Source: Flavobacteriaceae bacterium (GTDB lineage Bacteria > Bacteroidota > Bacteroidia > Flavobacteriales > Flavobacteriaceae). From it: a stretch of DNA of 64,000 bases. The DNA is taken from positions 1 through 64,000 of the forward strand of contig JADHML010000005.1 in NCBI GenBank assembly GCA_016780065.1, given 5' to 3'. A model generated the notes under the pieces. It was given only the letters and a program-made list of their open reading frames with translations, was not told the DNA's origin and searched no databases. The position numbers and the translations under genes are program-made. Position 1 is the stretch's first letter; each line of letters opens with the position of its first letter. This document shows positions 42,620 through 52,093 of this stretch, one piece after another.

Positions 42620-43342
42620 ATGACAACAGGCCTTGATATACTCGCTTTTGGTGCCCATCCCGATGATGTAGAGTTGGGCTGTGGAGGTACTTTACTCAAA
42701 GAAATTTCCTTTAATAAAAGTGTGGGTATTATAGATCTCACAAGAGGTGAATTGGGGACTCGAGGAACTGCAGAAATCAGAGATAAAGAAGCCGCCCAAG
42801 CAGCTGATATCCTAGGGGTAAAGCTTAGGGAAAATCTTGGCTTTAGGGATGGTTTTTTCAAAAATGATGAAGCTCATCAAATGGAAGTGATCCGTGTAAT
42901 TCGAAAGTATCGTCCCCGTTGGGTGTTATGCAATGCCCAAAACGACCGACATATCGATCATGGCCGTGCGGCAGCTCTTGTTCATGAAGCTTGTTTTTTG
43001 AGTGGGTTGCAAAAGATTGAATCCCATGACGGTGGAAAGTTTCAAGACCCTTGGCGTCCAAAACAAGTCTATCATTATATGCAATGGAACAACGATGCTG
43101 TTGATTTTGCTGTGGATATAAGTGGTTTTATGGAGCAAAAATTAAAAGCAGTTCAGGCCTATGCGTCTCAGTTTTACGATCCAAATTCAGATGAGCCTGA
43201 AACGCCTATTAGCAGTAAGAATTTTTTAGAAAGTATTCGCAACCGTGCAGCCGATTTGGGTCGCTTGGTGGGTGTGAATTACGCCGAAGGTTTTACCACT
43301 CAAAGACAATTGGGAGTGGGTAGTCTTTCAGATTTGATATAG
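42620..43342 (+). CDS. bshB1: Bacillithiol biosynthesis deacetylase BshB1
   Basis: TGLDILAFGAHPDDVELGCGGTLLKEI...IIDLTRGELGTRGTAEIRDKEAAQAADILG...NDRHIDHGRAA. Confidence 0.93.
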   Translation: MTTGLDILAFGAHPDDVELGCGGTLLKEISFNKSVGIIDLTRGELGTRGTAEIRDKEAAQAADILGVKLRENLGFRDGFFKNDEAHQMEVIRVIRKYRPRWVLCNAQNDRHIDHGRAAALVHEACFLSGLQKIESHDGGKFQDPWRPKQVYHYMQWNNDAVDFAVDISGFMEQKLKAVQAYASQFYDPNSDEPETPISSKNFLESIRNRAADLGRLVGVNYAEGFTTQRQLGVGSLSDLI

Positions 43343-43350
43343 CTGTAAAA

Positions 43351-43385
43351 TTTTTTGAAGCAAATTGTAAAAACCCGTACATTTG
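43351..43385 (+). promoter_or_regulatory. Promoter for tRNA-His (-33 TTTTTTG, -7 TACATTTG)
   Basis: TTTTTTG 43351-43357, 20 bp spacer, TACATTTG 43378-43385; same architecture and same -7 octamer as the tRNA-Glu promoter. Confidence 0.6.
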
Positions 43386-43396
43386 CGGCCAGTTAT

Positions 43397-43471
43397 GGTG
43401 GTTGTAGCTCAGTTGGTTAGAGCGCTAGATTGTGGTTCTAGAGGTCGCCGGTTCGAGACCGGTCTTCCACC
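43397..43471 (+). tRNA. tRNA-His (anticodon GTG)
   Basis: GGTGGTTGTAGCTCAGTTGGTTAGAGCGCTAGATTGTGGTTCTAGAGGTCGCCGGTTCGAGACCGGTCTTCCACC(CA); G-1:C73 present, anticodon loop TTGTGGT. Confidence 0.93.
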
Positions 43472-43476
43472 CATCA

Positions 43477-43504
43477 AAAACCCTTCGAGATATCGAGGGG
43501 TTTT
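43477..43504 (+). terminator. Rho-independent terminator after tRNA-His
   Basis: AAAACCCTTCGA-GATA-TCGAGGGGTTTT followed by CTTCTTT. Confidence 0.8.
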
Positions 43505-43631
43505 CTTCTTTAAACGCCCTGAGTTATTTATTTAGATAGTTTAGAAATGGAGCTGTCCAAAAAAACAAATAAGGCATTTATCGCACCTCATTATCAAACA
43601 CTTTTAGGTAGGGTGTGTTAGCAAGCTGCCA

Positions 43632-43973
43632 TCAACTGTATACCTGCAAATAAATAATCATTACACACAATAGGATATAAGCAATGGCAGGCAAAATGTC
43701 AGAGATGTTGTCTCTAATTCGAATTCTCACAACAATAGCAACAAGCATCATGACAATGATGAAAAGCGTACTGATGATTACAGCAATGTCAAATTCAAAC
43801 CCGAGCATTAAACCTAGACCGCCAATAAATTGACACGCACCAATTTTTTTTCGTTGATCTGCCAATCCCCAGCGTTTAAATTCACGAATCATTCTTTTTG
43901 AAATAAAAGAGTTGATCCCATAGGCAATAAAAGAGACGCCTGTAAAGGCAGAAATAATGGTAATTAGCTCCAT
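43632..43973 (-). CDS. Small 4-TM DoxX-like membrane protein
   Basis: 113 aa; IREFKRWGLADQRKKIGACQFIGGLGLMLGFEFD resembles the DoxX-like family. Confidence 0.65.
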   Translation of the reverse strand: MELITIISAFTGVSFIAYGINSFISKRMIREFKRWGLADQRKKIGACQFIGGLGLMLGFEFDIAVIISTLFIIVMMLVAIVVRIRIRDNISDILPAIAYILLCVMIIYLQVYS

Positions 43974-43976
43974 TGA

Positions 43977-44321
43977 CTAGATTAAACCACAATCAAAAGC
44001 AGCAACAAACAACGACATCAATAGAAATACCAACGAGGGAAGCCGCTGTTTGAAGGGGTTTTTAACCCTAAGATGGGTAATCTGGGCGCTTAACATGAAA
44101 AAAGCCATTCCAATAGCCGCATATTGTGTTATGTCATTATACCACAGCCCTATAATTAGAAGTGCTGAAATAGACATTTTAGCTGCTCCAACAAAATTTC
44201 TAAATACATCTGAATAGCCAAACTGTTTGAATTCAGCAACCACATTATGGTATCTAAAAATCCACACAAAATATACCGAAACCGATACTATGATTTGAAA
44301 TAATAAAGAAACGTGATCCAT
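43977..44321 (-). CDS. Small 4-TM DoxX-like membrane protein (tandem paralogue)
   Basis: 114 aa; VAEFKQFGYSDVFRNFVGAAKMSISALLIIGLWYNDI matches the layout of the neighbouring ORF. Confidence 0.6.
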   Translation of the reverse strand: MDHVSLLFQIIVSVSVYFVWIFRYHNVVAEFKQFGYSDVFRNFVGAAKMSISALLIIGLWYNDITQYAAIGMAFFMLSAQITHLRVKNPFKQRLPSLVFLLMSLFVAAFDCGLI

Positions 44322-44513
44322 ATTAGAATTTTACTAAAGTTACAAATAATTCCTATTATGGAGATTTTACACCAAACTTTTAAGCAATCATACGGTCAAA
44401 TTCAATCCGTTTTAGTGAATTTAAATGTTTTGTTTTGTGTAATGGTTTATTAATGAAAAGTCACGTGTCGATTTTTTTTTTTACTTTTAGATACTAACAA
44501 AAAACAAACTAAC

Positions 44514-44933
44514 ATGTTACCACAAATTATCATTGCTTCGTTGTGTATTCTCATTACACTTATTGGAGTACTTAAAAAAAACAGGGTTTATTTTAACATC
44601 GGCTATTTTGTATATGGTCTTCTTGTTGTTTTTTCAGAACTCGGTTTTTATGCTGACAACAGTGAGACAATCCACTTAGCTGTTGCTTCTTTATGGGTGA
44701 TCCAAAGCATTTTGACAATCCCCAACAAGTTGCCATATGATGGCGGAAAACTTGCCAAATCTGCTGCTGTTAAAATTTACAGCTCTTTGGCCGTCATAAA
44801 TTTATTTGGCGCTTACATTGTATGTGCGAGCGAAATCCCTGACTTTGTTTCTTATTTCCATATCGTATTGGCTGTCTTGCCAATTGTGGCTATATATATG
44901 GTTATAACTGATAAAGTAGCGATTAGTAAGTAA
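44514..44933 (+). CDS. Hypothetical polytopic membrane protein
   Basis: 139 aa, four or more hydrophobic segments; no family recognised. Confidence 0.6.
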   Translation: MLPQIIIASLCILITLIGVLKKNRVYFNIGYFVYGLLVVFSELGFYADNSETIHLAVASLWVIQSILTIPNKLPYDGGKLAKSAAVKIYSSLAVINLFGAYIVCASEIPDFVSYFHIVLAVLPIVAIYMVITDKVAISK

Positions 44934-44952
44934 GAAATTCATTTGAATTTCA

Positions 44953-44992
44953 AAACAAAAGGCGGTGTCTTTGGCACTGCTTTTTTTGTTTT
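44953..44992. terminator. Terminator hairpin between convergent genes
   Basis: AAACAAAAGGCGGTG-TCTTTGG-CACTGCTTTTTTTGTTT inverted repeat with G-T pairs. Confidence 0.65.
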
Positions 44993-44993
44993 C

Positions 44994-45539
44994 CTAAAAA
45001 GAAACCTCCACCAAGACTTCGTTGCGTCGGTTGTAGAACTTGTAGGGGCTGTCATATGATAATACAACAACCTCACCTAATGTTTTGATTTCTTCCTTTT
45101 GCAACTCATTTAGTAACTGTTCGGTATGCATTTGAACCTTGGTTTCATTGCTATACCCACCATATCTTAGGGCAGCAAAGTAACCAGATTTGGAGGTGTA
45201 TATTTTTATGTTTGAGTCTGTGGGTATGGGTGCAGTATTTTGATTGTATTTTTTAGGCAATACAAATGCCATACGGTTGTTTTTTTCATCACTTTGCATG
45301 TGAACCGGTGTGGTCATTGCAATTTCTTCACTTCGAGCATTATTCCCTGTAATGTATCTAAACAAATCAGAAAAATTATTATTGGAGTTTTTAGCTGATT
45401 GTACCTCAGCCATGACAGCAGGTGGATAGTAGCGAACTTCCACGTTTTCAAGATTTTTTACTACCTCGTAAGATTGTGATTCGTATTTCTGACCCATTAC
45501 AATAGCACTAAAAACAAAACAAAAGATAAAAGTTTTCAT
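44994..45539 (-). CDS. SOUL-family heme-binding protein
   Basis: YESQSYEVVKNLENVEVRYYPPAVMAEVQS...IAMTTPVHM...ALRYGGYSNETKVQMHTEQLLNEL. Confidence 0.9.
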   Translation of the reverse strand: MKTFIFCFVFSAIVMGQKYESQSYEVVKNLENVEVRYYPPAVMAEVQSAKNSNNNFSDLFRYITGNNARSEEIAMTTPVHMQSDEKNNRMAFVLPKKYNQNTAPIPTDSNIKIYTSKSGYFAALRYGGYSNETKVQMHTEQLLNELQKEEIKTLGEVVVLSYDSPYKFYNRRNEVLVEVSF

Positions 45540-46567
45540 TTGATTACATTATTTTTTTTGTCCAATCGAATGCGGTCTTCTCTGTTTGCGATCGCCCATG
45601 CTGTATGGAAAATCAATTTTGTGCGTCTTTCGAGCAGATGATAATCAATTTTTTCGACCGTATCTGTGGGAGCGTGGTAATCGGCATGGGTGCCATTAAA
45701 GTAGAAAATAGCAGGAATGTTGTTTTTGATAAAATGGTAATGGTCTGATCGGTAGTAATAGTTGTTTTCACGATAGCGACCTCGCTCCCAAACCAAAGTG
45801 GTAGGGTCGTTGTATCGATAGTCTAAATTGAGTTGAACATACGCTTGGTTGGCAGCCTCAGAAACCTCGTGTAAGTCATCAGAAAGTATGTCCGAGCCAA
45901 TTAAATATAGATAATCAGGTTGGTCCAGATGCAAGGAATCAACACGTCCTATCATGTCAATGTTAAGGTTGGTCACGGTGTTTTTGAGTGGATAAACTGG
46001 GTGATCTGTGTAATATTTAGAACCTAACAATCCTTTTTCTTCTCCAGACACATGAAGAAATAAAATGGATCTTCGCGGCCCATCTCCGTTTGCAACGGCT
46101 TCTTGAAAAGCTTCAGCAATTTCCATCATGGCGACTGTGCCCGAGCCATCATCATCCGCACCGTTGTTGATTTGTCCATCGGGTTCAACCCCTATATGAT
46201 CTAAGTGTGAGGTGATCACTAAAACCTCATCTTTTTTGTCACTACCAGGAATATATGCCAATACGTTGGTGCCGTTTAGGGTTTTCCCTCGTCTTGTGGA
46301 AAGCACCATGTTTTGAAAATAAGTCTTGTTGTTGTTTCCTCCTTGTACTCCAATAGACTGGTAATAGTCTTTTAGAAAATGGATGGCTTTTTGCTCACCT
46401 TCCGTACCAGTTTCTCTGCCTGCAAACTCATCTGAAGCATACACATATAAATGTTCTTTTAGTTCTTGAAGTGTAATCGACGAGGCATAATCAGCTGGGT
46501 TTTGCGCAACAACATAAGTGATGTTCATTAGCCCAATACAGAAAGGTAAAAAAGATCGTTTTTTCAT
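45536..46567 (-). CDS. M28-family metallopeptidase
   Basis: DEFAGRETGTEGEQKAIHFLKDYY...VITSHLDHIG...NGADDDGSGTVAMMEIAEAF...HVSGEEKGLLGSKYY. Confidence 0.93.
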   Translation of the reverse strand: MKKRSFLPFCIGLMNITYVVAQNPADYASSITLQELKEHLYVYASDEFAGRETGTEGEQKAIHFLKDYYQSIGVQGGNNNKTYFQNMVLSTRRGKTLNGTNVLAYIPGSDKKDEVLVITSHLDHIGVEPDGQINNGADDDGSGTVAMMEIAEAFQEAVANGDGPRRSILFLHVSGEEKGLLGSKYYTDHPVYPLKNTVTNLNIDMIGRVDSLHLDQPDYLYLIGSDILSDDLHEVSEAANQAYVQLNLDYRYNDPTTLVWERGRYRENNYYYRSDHYHFIKNNIPAIFYFNGTHADYHAPTDTVEKIDYHLLERRTKLIFHTAWAIANREDRIRLDKKNNVIK

Positions 46568-46603
46568 GTTGATGAAAGTTTAAGAACCCTAAAATATGAT
46601 TTT

Positions 46604-47377
46604 TTAGCCAACAATTTGGACCGGAAGCAGTTCATCTGCAATACCATCCCACAGATTAATTCTTGCTTCTAGTGCCTTACATGCTGCATCCATCGCCTCT
46701 TGATGACGTGCAGGATCATCCCCGCACAATTCATCTATCATCTGCAACGCCATGGGGCCATGTGTGTCCCCATCAACCTCAATATGGCGCTCTAAGTAAT
46801 AGAGTAGGGTAGCAGCTCCTGACTCGGCCTCTTGCGACAAACTTCGAACCAGTTCTATAAAAACGTCTGGAATTAGATCCTCTCTCCCAAACGTAAATAC
46901 ACCAGCAACCACGTGTACCTTGCCTTCTTCGACACACTCCATTGTTGACGTAACAAAATCCACGGCTGCTTTAGGGGCTTTTGAGATTGTAAGCGCATCT
47001 TTCCATGACACCCCTTTTTGGATTTGGCTAACGAAGTTTTTTATCGGTTGGGTGTCAGCACCAACATCTGACATCGCTTTCAAATACAATTCAAAGTGAC
47101 TTATTGGATTTCCTTGCGCATCTACATCACTTTCTTCTCCCCAGACGATCTCATTGATCAATCTTCGAGTGGATGGGCTTCCAACGGGCACCCACGGAAT
47201 TTGTACGCAAGTAAGCTCACGTTGTAAAAACTTGACAAGGGTCATAAAGTCCCATACCGCAAACACATGTATCTCCATAAAAGACCTGATGGCATTGAGA
47301 CTTCGAAGTTGACTGTAGAGAGGGTGTTGAATAAGTTGTACGCTCAGTGATTTGAGCTTTTCATTGTGATAGTCCAT
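46604..47377 (-). CDS. DUF3050-type (heme-oxygenase-like) protein
   Basis: LNAIRSFMEIHVFAVWDFMTLVKFLQRELTCVQIPWVP...YYLERHIEVDGDTHGPMALQMIDELCG; conserved E/H residues. Confidence 0.85.
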   Translation of the reverse strand: MDYHNEKLKSLSVQLIQHPLYSQLRSLNAIRSFMEIHVFAVWDFMTLVKFLQRELTCVQIPWVPVGSPSTRRLINEIVWGEESDVDAQGNPISHFELYLKAMSDVGADTQPIKNFVSQIQKGVSWKDALTISKAPKAAVDFVTSTMECVEEGKVHVVAGVFTFGREDLIPDVFIELVRSLSQEAESGAATLLYYLERHIEVDGDTHGPMALQMIDELCGDDPARHQEAMDAACKALEARINLWDGIADELLPVQIVG

Positions 47378-47466
47378 TAATTTTCCTTTTTCGCTTACAA
47401 AAATACGTAGAACGATTCAATCTTAAAAACCACCATCATTCGAATGAAAATAATTACATTTGATGC

Positions 47467-48330
47467 ATGTCTTCCCCAAAAATCATTGAATGTCCAAGAG
47501 ATGCCATGCAGGGGATAAAAACCTTTATTCCAACCTCAAAAAAGGTAAGCTATTTGCAATCACTTTTAGATGTAGGTTTTGACACCTTAGATTTTGGGAG
47601 TTTTGTCTCACCTCGTGCTGTGCCTCAAATGCAAGATACTGAGGCCGTATTGAACGACTTAGATCTATCTAAAACAAACACCCGCTTGCTCGCCATCGTT
47701 GCCAATCTTCGTGGAGCTCAAAAAGCTTGTAGTTTCAAAAAAATTGATTTTTTAGGTTATCCATTTTCTATCTCAGAGAATTTTCAAATGCGAAACACCC
47801 ACAAAACCATTTCGGAATCTCTTATAGTTCTTGAACGTATTTTGGAGTTGACTCGCTTACACAATAAGTCTCTGATAGTGTATCTGTCGATGGGTTTTGG
47901 CAATCCCTATGGTGACCCTTGGAACGTTGATATTGTTGGCTCTTGGACCGAGACACTAGCTAAAATGGGGGTAAAGATTGTTTCGCTTTCGGATACCGTA
48001 GGCACTGCACGTACCGATGACATTTCGTATTTATTTTCAAAACTGATCACCCAATTTCCGGGTCTTGAGTTTGGCGCCCATTTTCATACCCACCCAAAGC
48101 AATGGTTTGAAAAGGTCGACGCTGCTTTTAACGCAGGTTGCCTTCGTTTCGATGGAGCTGTTCAAGGATATGGAGGTTGCCCAATGGCCAAAGATGATCT
48201 TACTGGCAACATGCCCACCGAAAAATTGATCAATTACTTTTCAGAAAAACAACTTTCTACCGGATTAAATCTTGCTCATTTTGAGTCAGCCTACAACAAG
48301 GCTACCCAGGTGTTTTCATCTTACAAATAA
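47467..48330 (+). CDS. Hydroxymethylglutaryl-CoA lyase-like protein
   Basis: IIECPRDAMQGIKTFIPTSKKVSYLQSLLDVGFDTLDFGSFVSPRAVPQMQDTEAVL...SDTVGTA...CLRFDGAVQGYGGCPMAKDDLTGNMPTE. Confidence 0.9.
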   Translation: MSSPKIIECPRDAMQGIKTFIPTSKKVSYLQSLLDVGFDTLDFGSFVSPRAVPQMQDTEAVLNDLDLSKTNTRLLAIVANLRGAQKACSFKKIDFLGYPFSISENFQMRNTHKTISESLIVLERILELTRLHNKSLIVYLSMGFGNPYGDPWNVDIVGSWTETLAKMGVKIVSLSDTVGTARTDDISYLFSKLITQFPGLEFGAHFHTHPKQWFEKVDAAFNAGCLRFDGAVQGYGGCPMAKDDLTGNMPTEKLINYFSEKQLSTGLNLAHFESAYNKATQVFSSYK

Positions 48331-48421
48331 CTTTATTTAAAATAATTCTAAATAAACTTGTGCTAATGAGGGTTCAAGTGTATATTTGCCATTATTTTTA
48401 CTTAATCTAAATAAATTAAAC

Positions 48422-49558
48422 ATGAGGTTCCTTACCTACACTTTTCTTTTCATCTTTACTCAAGTTATGTTTGCCCAACAAGATTTCAATAGCGCCCAAA
48501 CTCAACTAGACAATCTTTCTAATCAGTCATCGGGATTAAGCATAGGGGGTTATGCTGAAATCACTTACAACAATGTCAACGGATCCGAAACAGCTGCTGA
48601 ACTGGATGTGCAGCGTTTGGTCATGTTGTTTGCGTATAAGTTTGACGATCGCACCCAGTTTGTTACCGAAATAGAATACGAACATGTTCAAGAAGTGTTT
48701 GTAGAACAAGCATTTTTAAATTACAGCATTTCTGACGGAGTGAACCTTCGCGGTGGTTTGATGCTGGTGCCAATGGGTATTATAAATGAATATCATGAGC
48801 CTACGACTTTTAACGGAGTAGAACGTCCTAGTCTAGATGGTGAAGTAGTTCCAACCACTTGGAGAGAAATTGGATTTGGTGTTTCTGGGCGTTTGAACAG
48901 TGCCTCAGTTCGTTACCAAGCTTATTTGATGACAGGTTCGGCTTCTCACTTAAACGATGCTTATGTTTTGCGAGGTTCAGATGGACTGCGTAAAGGCCGT
49001 CAAAAGGGTGCTCGTTCTGTAGGGTCTGATGTTAATTTTGCTGCCAAAGTAGAATACTACGGAATTCCAGGATTGAAGTTGGATGCGTCTGCATACTTAG
49101 GAAACACTCAAACGGATCGCCCAGACTTGGATTCTACCCAAGTAGGTTTGAGCATGTTTGGATTGGATTATCGTTACACTCGGGGGCGTTTTTCTTCCAG
49201 AGGACAGTATATAACCAGCACATTGTCTGATACTGAAGAATACAACACAGCTGGGAACAGTGATTTAGGGTCTGCCATGCAAGGTTTTTATGTAGAGGGA
49301 GCTTACAATCTATTGCCTGTAAATAAAAAACAAAAGTTAGATGCTTTTGTCCGTTACGAAAACTTTGACACTCATGCAGATACCGCTGGTTCCTTGGCTG
49401 TAAATGACGCATATCACAGAGATGAATTCACCTATGGTTTTTCATATCATCTAGCCAATGGCGCCGTGTTTAAAGCGGATTATCAGTCCAAAGGAAATGC
49501 CGTTGAAGGTGCTGATCGTGTTGGTCAATTCAACATGGGAATCGGAGTATTCTTTTAA
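48422..49558 (+). CDS. Outer-membrane beta-barrel porin-like protein
   Basis: Signal peptide; LSIGGYAEITYNNVNGSETAAELDVQRLVMLFAYKFDDRTQFVTEIEYEHVQEVFVEQAFLNY...; C-terminal MGIGVFF. Confidence 0.8.
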   Translation: MRFLTYTFLFIFTQVMFAQQDFNSAQTQLDNLSNQSSGLSIGGYAEITYNNVNGSETAAELDVQRLVMLFAYKFDDRTQFVTEIEYEHVQEVFVEQAFLNYSISDGVNLRGGLMLVPMGIINEYHEPTTFNGVERPSLDGEVVPTTWREIGFGVSGRLNSASVRYQAYLMTGSASHLNDAYVLRGSDGLRKGRQKGARSVGSDVNFAAKVEYYGIPGLKLDASAYLGNTQTDRPDLDSTQVGLSMFGLDYRYTRGRFSSRGQYITSTLSDTEEYNTAGNSDLGSAMQGFYVEGAYNLLPVNKKQKLDAFVRYENFDTHADTAGSLAVNDAYHRDEFTYGFSYHLANGAVFKADYQSKGNAVEGADRVGQFNMGIGVFF

Positions 49559-49570
49559 TATATTTGCCGC

Positions 49571-50077
49571 GTGATAGGAAAAATACTTGTGCAACTGTTT
49601 TTATGCGTATTCACTACGGTGGTAGTTGGCCAAACACCCAGTCCATCGTTGGTAAAAAAGATGAGCAAAGCAGTTGCACAAAACTTTCCTGAAAGTCAAA
49701 TACAACTCAGGGATGTTTCAGGTGATGTCAACTTTGAATACGGTCAGTTGTTCCAAGTTCTCGGCCAAAATGAATTGCTTCTAGGTTATGCCTTTTTAGG
49801 TAATGCCCCGAGCAAAACAGACACGTTTGATTATTTGGTTGTATTCGACAAAACATTTATCATTAAAAATATTAAGGTATTGGTCTACCGTGAAGATTAC
49901 GGAGGAGAGATTGGCAGTAAAAGATGGTTAAGGCAGTTTACTGGAAAAGACCTGAGTGCCCACTTTGATTATGGTCAAAATATTGCAGCCATTTCAGGAG
50001 CTACCATCTCTGTTCGTTCCATGACTCGAGCCATTAATTCCTTATTGTCTGATATCCTAAAAAGTCCTTTGTACTAA
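49571..50077 (+). CDS. Secreted FMN-binding-domain protein with a flavinylation-like motif
   Basis: Signal peptide; FDYGQNIAAISGATISVRSMTRAIN contains D-x(n)-SGAT-x-S, the pattern of ApbE-modified FMN-binding domains; GTG start. Confidence 0.8.
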   Translation: MIGKILVQLFLCVFTTVVVGQTPSPSLVKKMSKAVAQNFPESQIQLRDVSGDVNFEYGQLFQVLGQNELLLGYAFLGNAPSKTDTFDYLVVFDKTFIIKNIKVLVYREDYGGEIGSKRWLRQFTGKDLSAHFDYGQNIAAISGATISVRSMTRAINSLLSDILKSPLY

Positions 50078-50577
50078 TGAAATCCATCTACATAGGAGAT
50101 TTGAGTTACGCACTTCGGTTGATGATCGGCAGTTTTTTAGTGGTCCTTTCAGTTGGTTTTTTTACAGGAATTTCGTTTGTTGGACAAACCGATAGTATGA
50201 CACCCGAAGGCATGGTGGAAAACTATAATGGTAATGCTGATCAAGACGATACCATGGTGATGAAATTTAAAAAGAGCCCTCGTGAAATGCTCACAATTAT
50301 TCACACACATGTATTGAGCTTGTCTTTTATCTTTTTTCTTACAGGTATCCTCCTAGGATTTTCTAAAATCAACAGACGCATCCAGATTTTTTTAATGGTT
50401 GAGCCTTTTGTTTCAATCTTACTCACTTTTGGGGGTATTTACTTGGTTTGGTTGGGTTACGAATGGGTAAAATATATAGTCATTATTTCTGGAATTGCCA
50501 TGACGATTGCCTATATAGCGAGTGTGCTCATTCTTTTTTCGAGACTAAATCTTCACAAAGGGGATACTTCCTCTTAA
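50077..50577 (+). CDS. Four-TM membrane protein of unknown function
   Basis: 166 aa, four hydrophobic helices, periplasmic-type loop after TM1, HTH pair at the start of TM2 (MLTIIHTHVLSLSFIF). Confidence 0.65.
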   Translation: MKSIYIGDLSYALRLMIGSFLVVLSVGFFTGISFVGQTDSMTPEGMVENYNGNADQDDTMVMKFKKSPREMLTIIHTHVLSLSFIFFLTGILLGFSKINRRIQIFLMVEPFVSILLTFGGIYLVWLGYEWVKYIVIISGIAMTIAYIASVLILFSRLNLHKGDTSS

Positions 50578-50617
50578 ATTTGTATCTTTGCATGCAACTA
50601 ATTTTAAAACGGTTGCC

Positions 50618-52090
50618 ATGTCATCATTGCCTTCAAAAATCAGCTCTTTAGGACTCACTTACGATGACGTCTTGCTCGTCCCGAACTACTCTGAAGTGCT
50701 TCCACGTGACGTAAGTATTAAATCTTATTTTTCTCGAAACATACCATTAAATGTTCCCATTGTTTCTGCAGCCATGGATACGGTAACAGAGAGTCAAATG
50801 GCCATCGCCATGGCACGTGAAGGAGGAATTGGAGTGTTGCACAAAAACATGACCATTACGGCACAAGCCGAAAAAGTGCGCAAAGTAAAGCGTTCGGAGT
50901 CTGGTATGATCATCGATCCAGTTACCTTACCCACAACCGCCTTGGTTGCGGATGCTAAGCAACTTATGAACGAGTATCGAATAGGTGGAATACCAATCGT
51001 TGATGATCATCAAAAACTAATCGGTATTGTTACCAATAGAGATTTGCGTTTTGAAAAAAACGACGCCCGTCCATTGATGGAGGTCATGACGACAGAAAAC
51101 CTTGTTACTGCCAAGGAGGGTATTTCTATGGATGATGCTGAAAGTATTTTACAAGCTCATAAAATTGAAAAACTTCCTGTTATAGACGATAACAACCGCT
51201 TAGTAGGCCTGATAACCTTTAGAGACATTACCAAACTTACGCTCAAACCCAATTCAAACAAAGATCGATATGGGAGGCTAAGAGTTGCAGCTGCTATTGG
51301 TGTAACTGCTGATGCGGTTGATCGTTGCGCTGCATTGGTGCAAGCAGGTGTAGATGCGGTAGTCATTGATACAGCTCACGGACATACAAAAGGGGTTGTT
51401 GAGGTGCTCAAAAAAATTAAATCAAAGTTCAAAAGCTTAGATGTAGTTGTCGGAAACATCGCAACTGCTGAAGCTGCTGCTTTTTTAGCCGAAGCTGGCG
51501 CTGATGGGATTAAAGTTGGGATTGGACCAGGTTCAATATGTACAACTCGCGTTGTAGCCGGGGTTGGATACCCTCAATTATCTGCTATTTTGGAAGTTTC
51601 CAAAGTCCTAAGCAAGCACAACATACCACTAATTGCTGACGGAGGTGTTCGCTATACAGGCGATATTGTTAAAGCGATTGCTGCTGGTGCACAGGCTGTA
51701 ATGTTGGGCTCTATGTTGGCTGGTACAAAAGAATCCCCGGGAGAGACCATCATTTTTGAAGGTCGAAAGTTTAAAACCTATCGTGGAATGGGTTCAGTAG
51801 AAGCCATGAAAAAAGGGAGTAAAGATCGGTATTTCCAAGATGTTGAAGATGATATTAAAAAATTAGTTCCCGAAGGAATTGTAGGTCGTGTTCCTTACAA
51901 AGGGGAGCTTTATGAAAGCATTCACCAGTTTGTGGGGGGGCTTCGTGCAGGTATGGGTTATTGTGGCGCCAGTGACATCCCTGTTTTGCAAAAAAACGCA
52001 AACTTTGTTCAAATTACTTCCTCAGGTATACAAGAAAGTCATCCACACAACGTTGCTATTACTAAAGAGGCACCCAATTATTCTAGATAA
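50618..52090 (+). CDS. guaB: IMP dehydrogenase
   Basis: [26 protein letters not shown]...[28 protein letters not shown]; two CBS domains; [19 protein letters not shown]. Confidence 0.97.
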   Translation: MSSLPSKISSLGLTYDDVLLVPNYSEVLPRDVSIKSYFSRNIPLNVPIVSAAMDTVTESQMAIAMAREGGIGVLHKNMTITAQAEKVRKVKRSESGMIIDPVTLPTTALVADAKQLMNEYRIGGIPIVDDHQKLIGIVTNRDLRFEKNDARPLMEVMTTENLVTAKEGISMDDAESILQAHKIEKLPVIDDNNRLVGLITFRDITKLTLKPNSNKDRYGRLRVAAAIGVTADAVDRCAALVQAGVDAVVIDTAHGHTKGVVEVLKKIKSKFKSLDVVVGNIATAEAAAFLAEAGADGIKVGIGPGSICTTRVVAGVGYPQLSAILEVSKVLSKHNIPLIADGGVRYTGDIVKAIAAGAQAVMLGSMLAGTKESPGETIIFEGRKFKTYRGMGSVEAMKKGSKDRYFQDVEDDIKKLVPEGIVGRVPYKGELYESIHQFVGGLRAGMGYCGASDIPVLQKNANFVQITSSGIQESHPHNVAITKEAPNYSR

Positions 52091-52093
52091 TTC

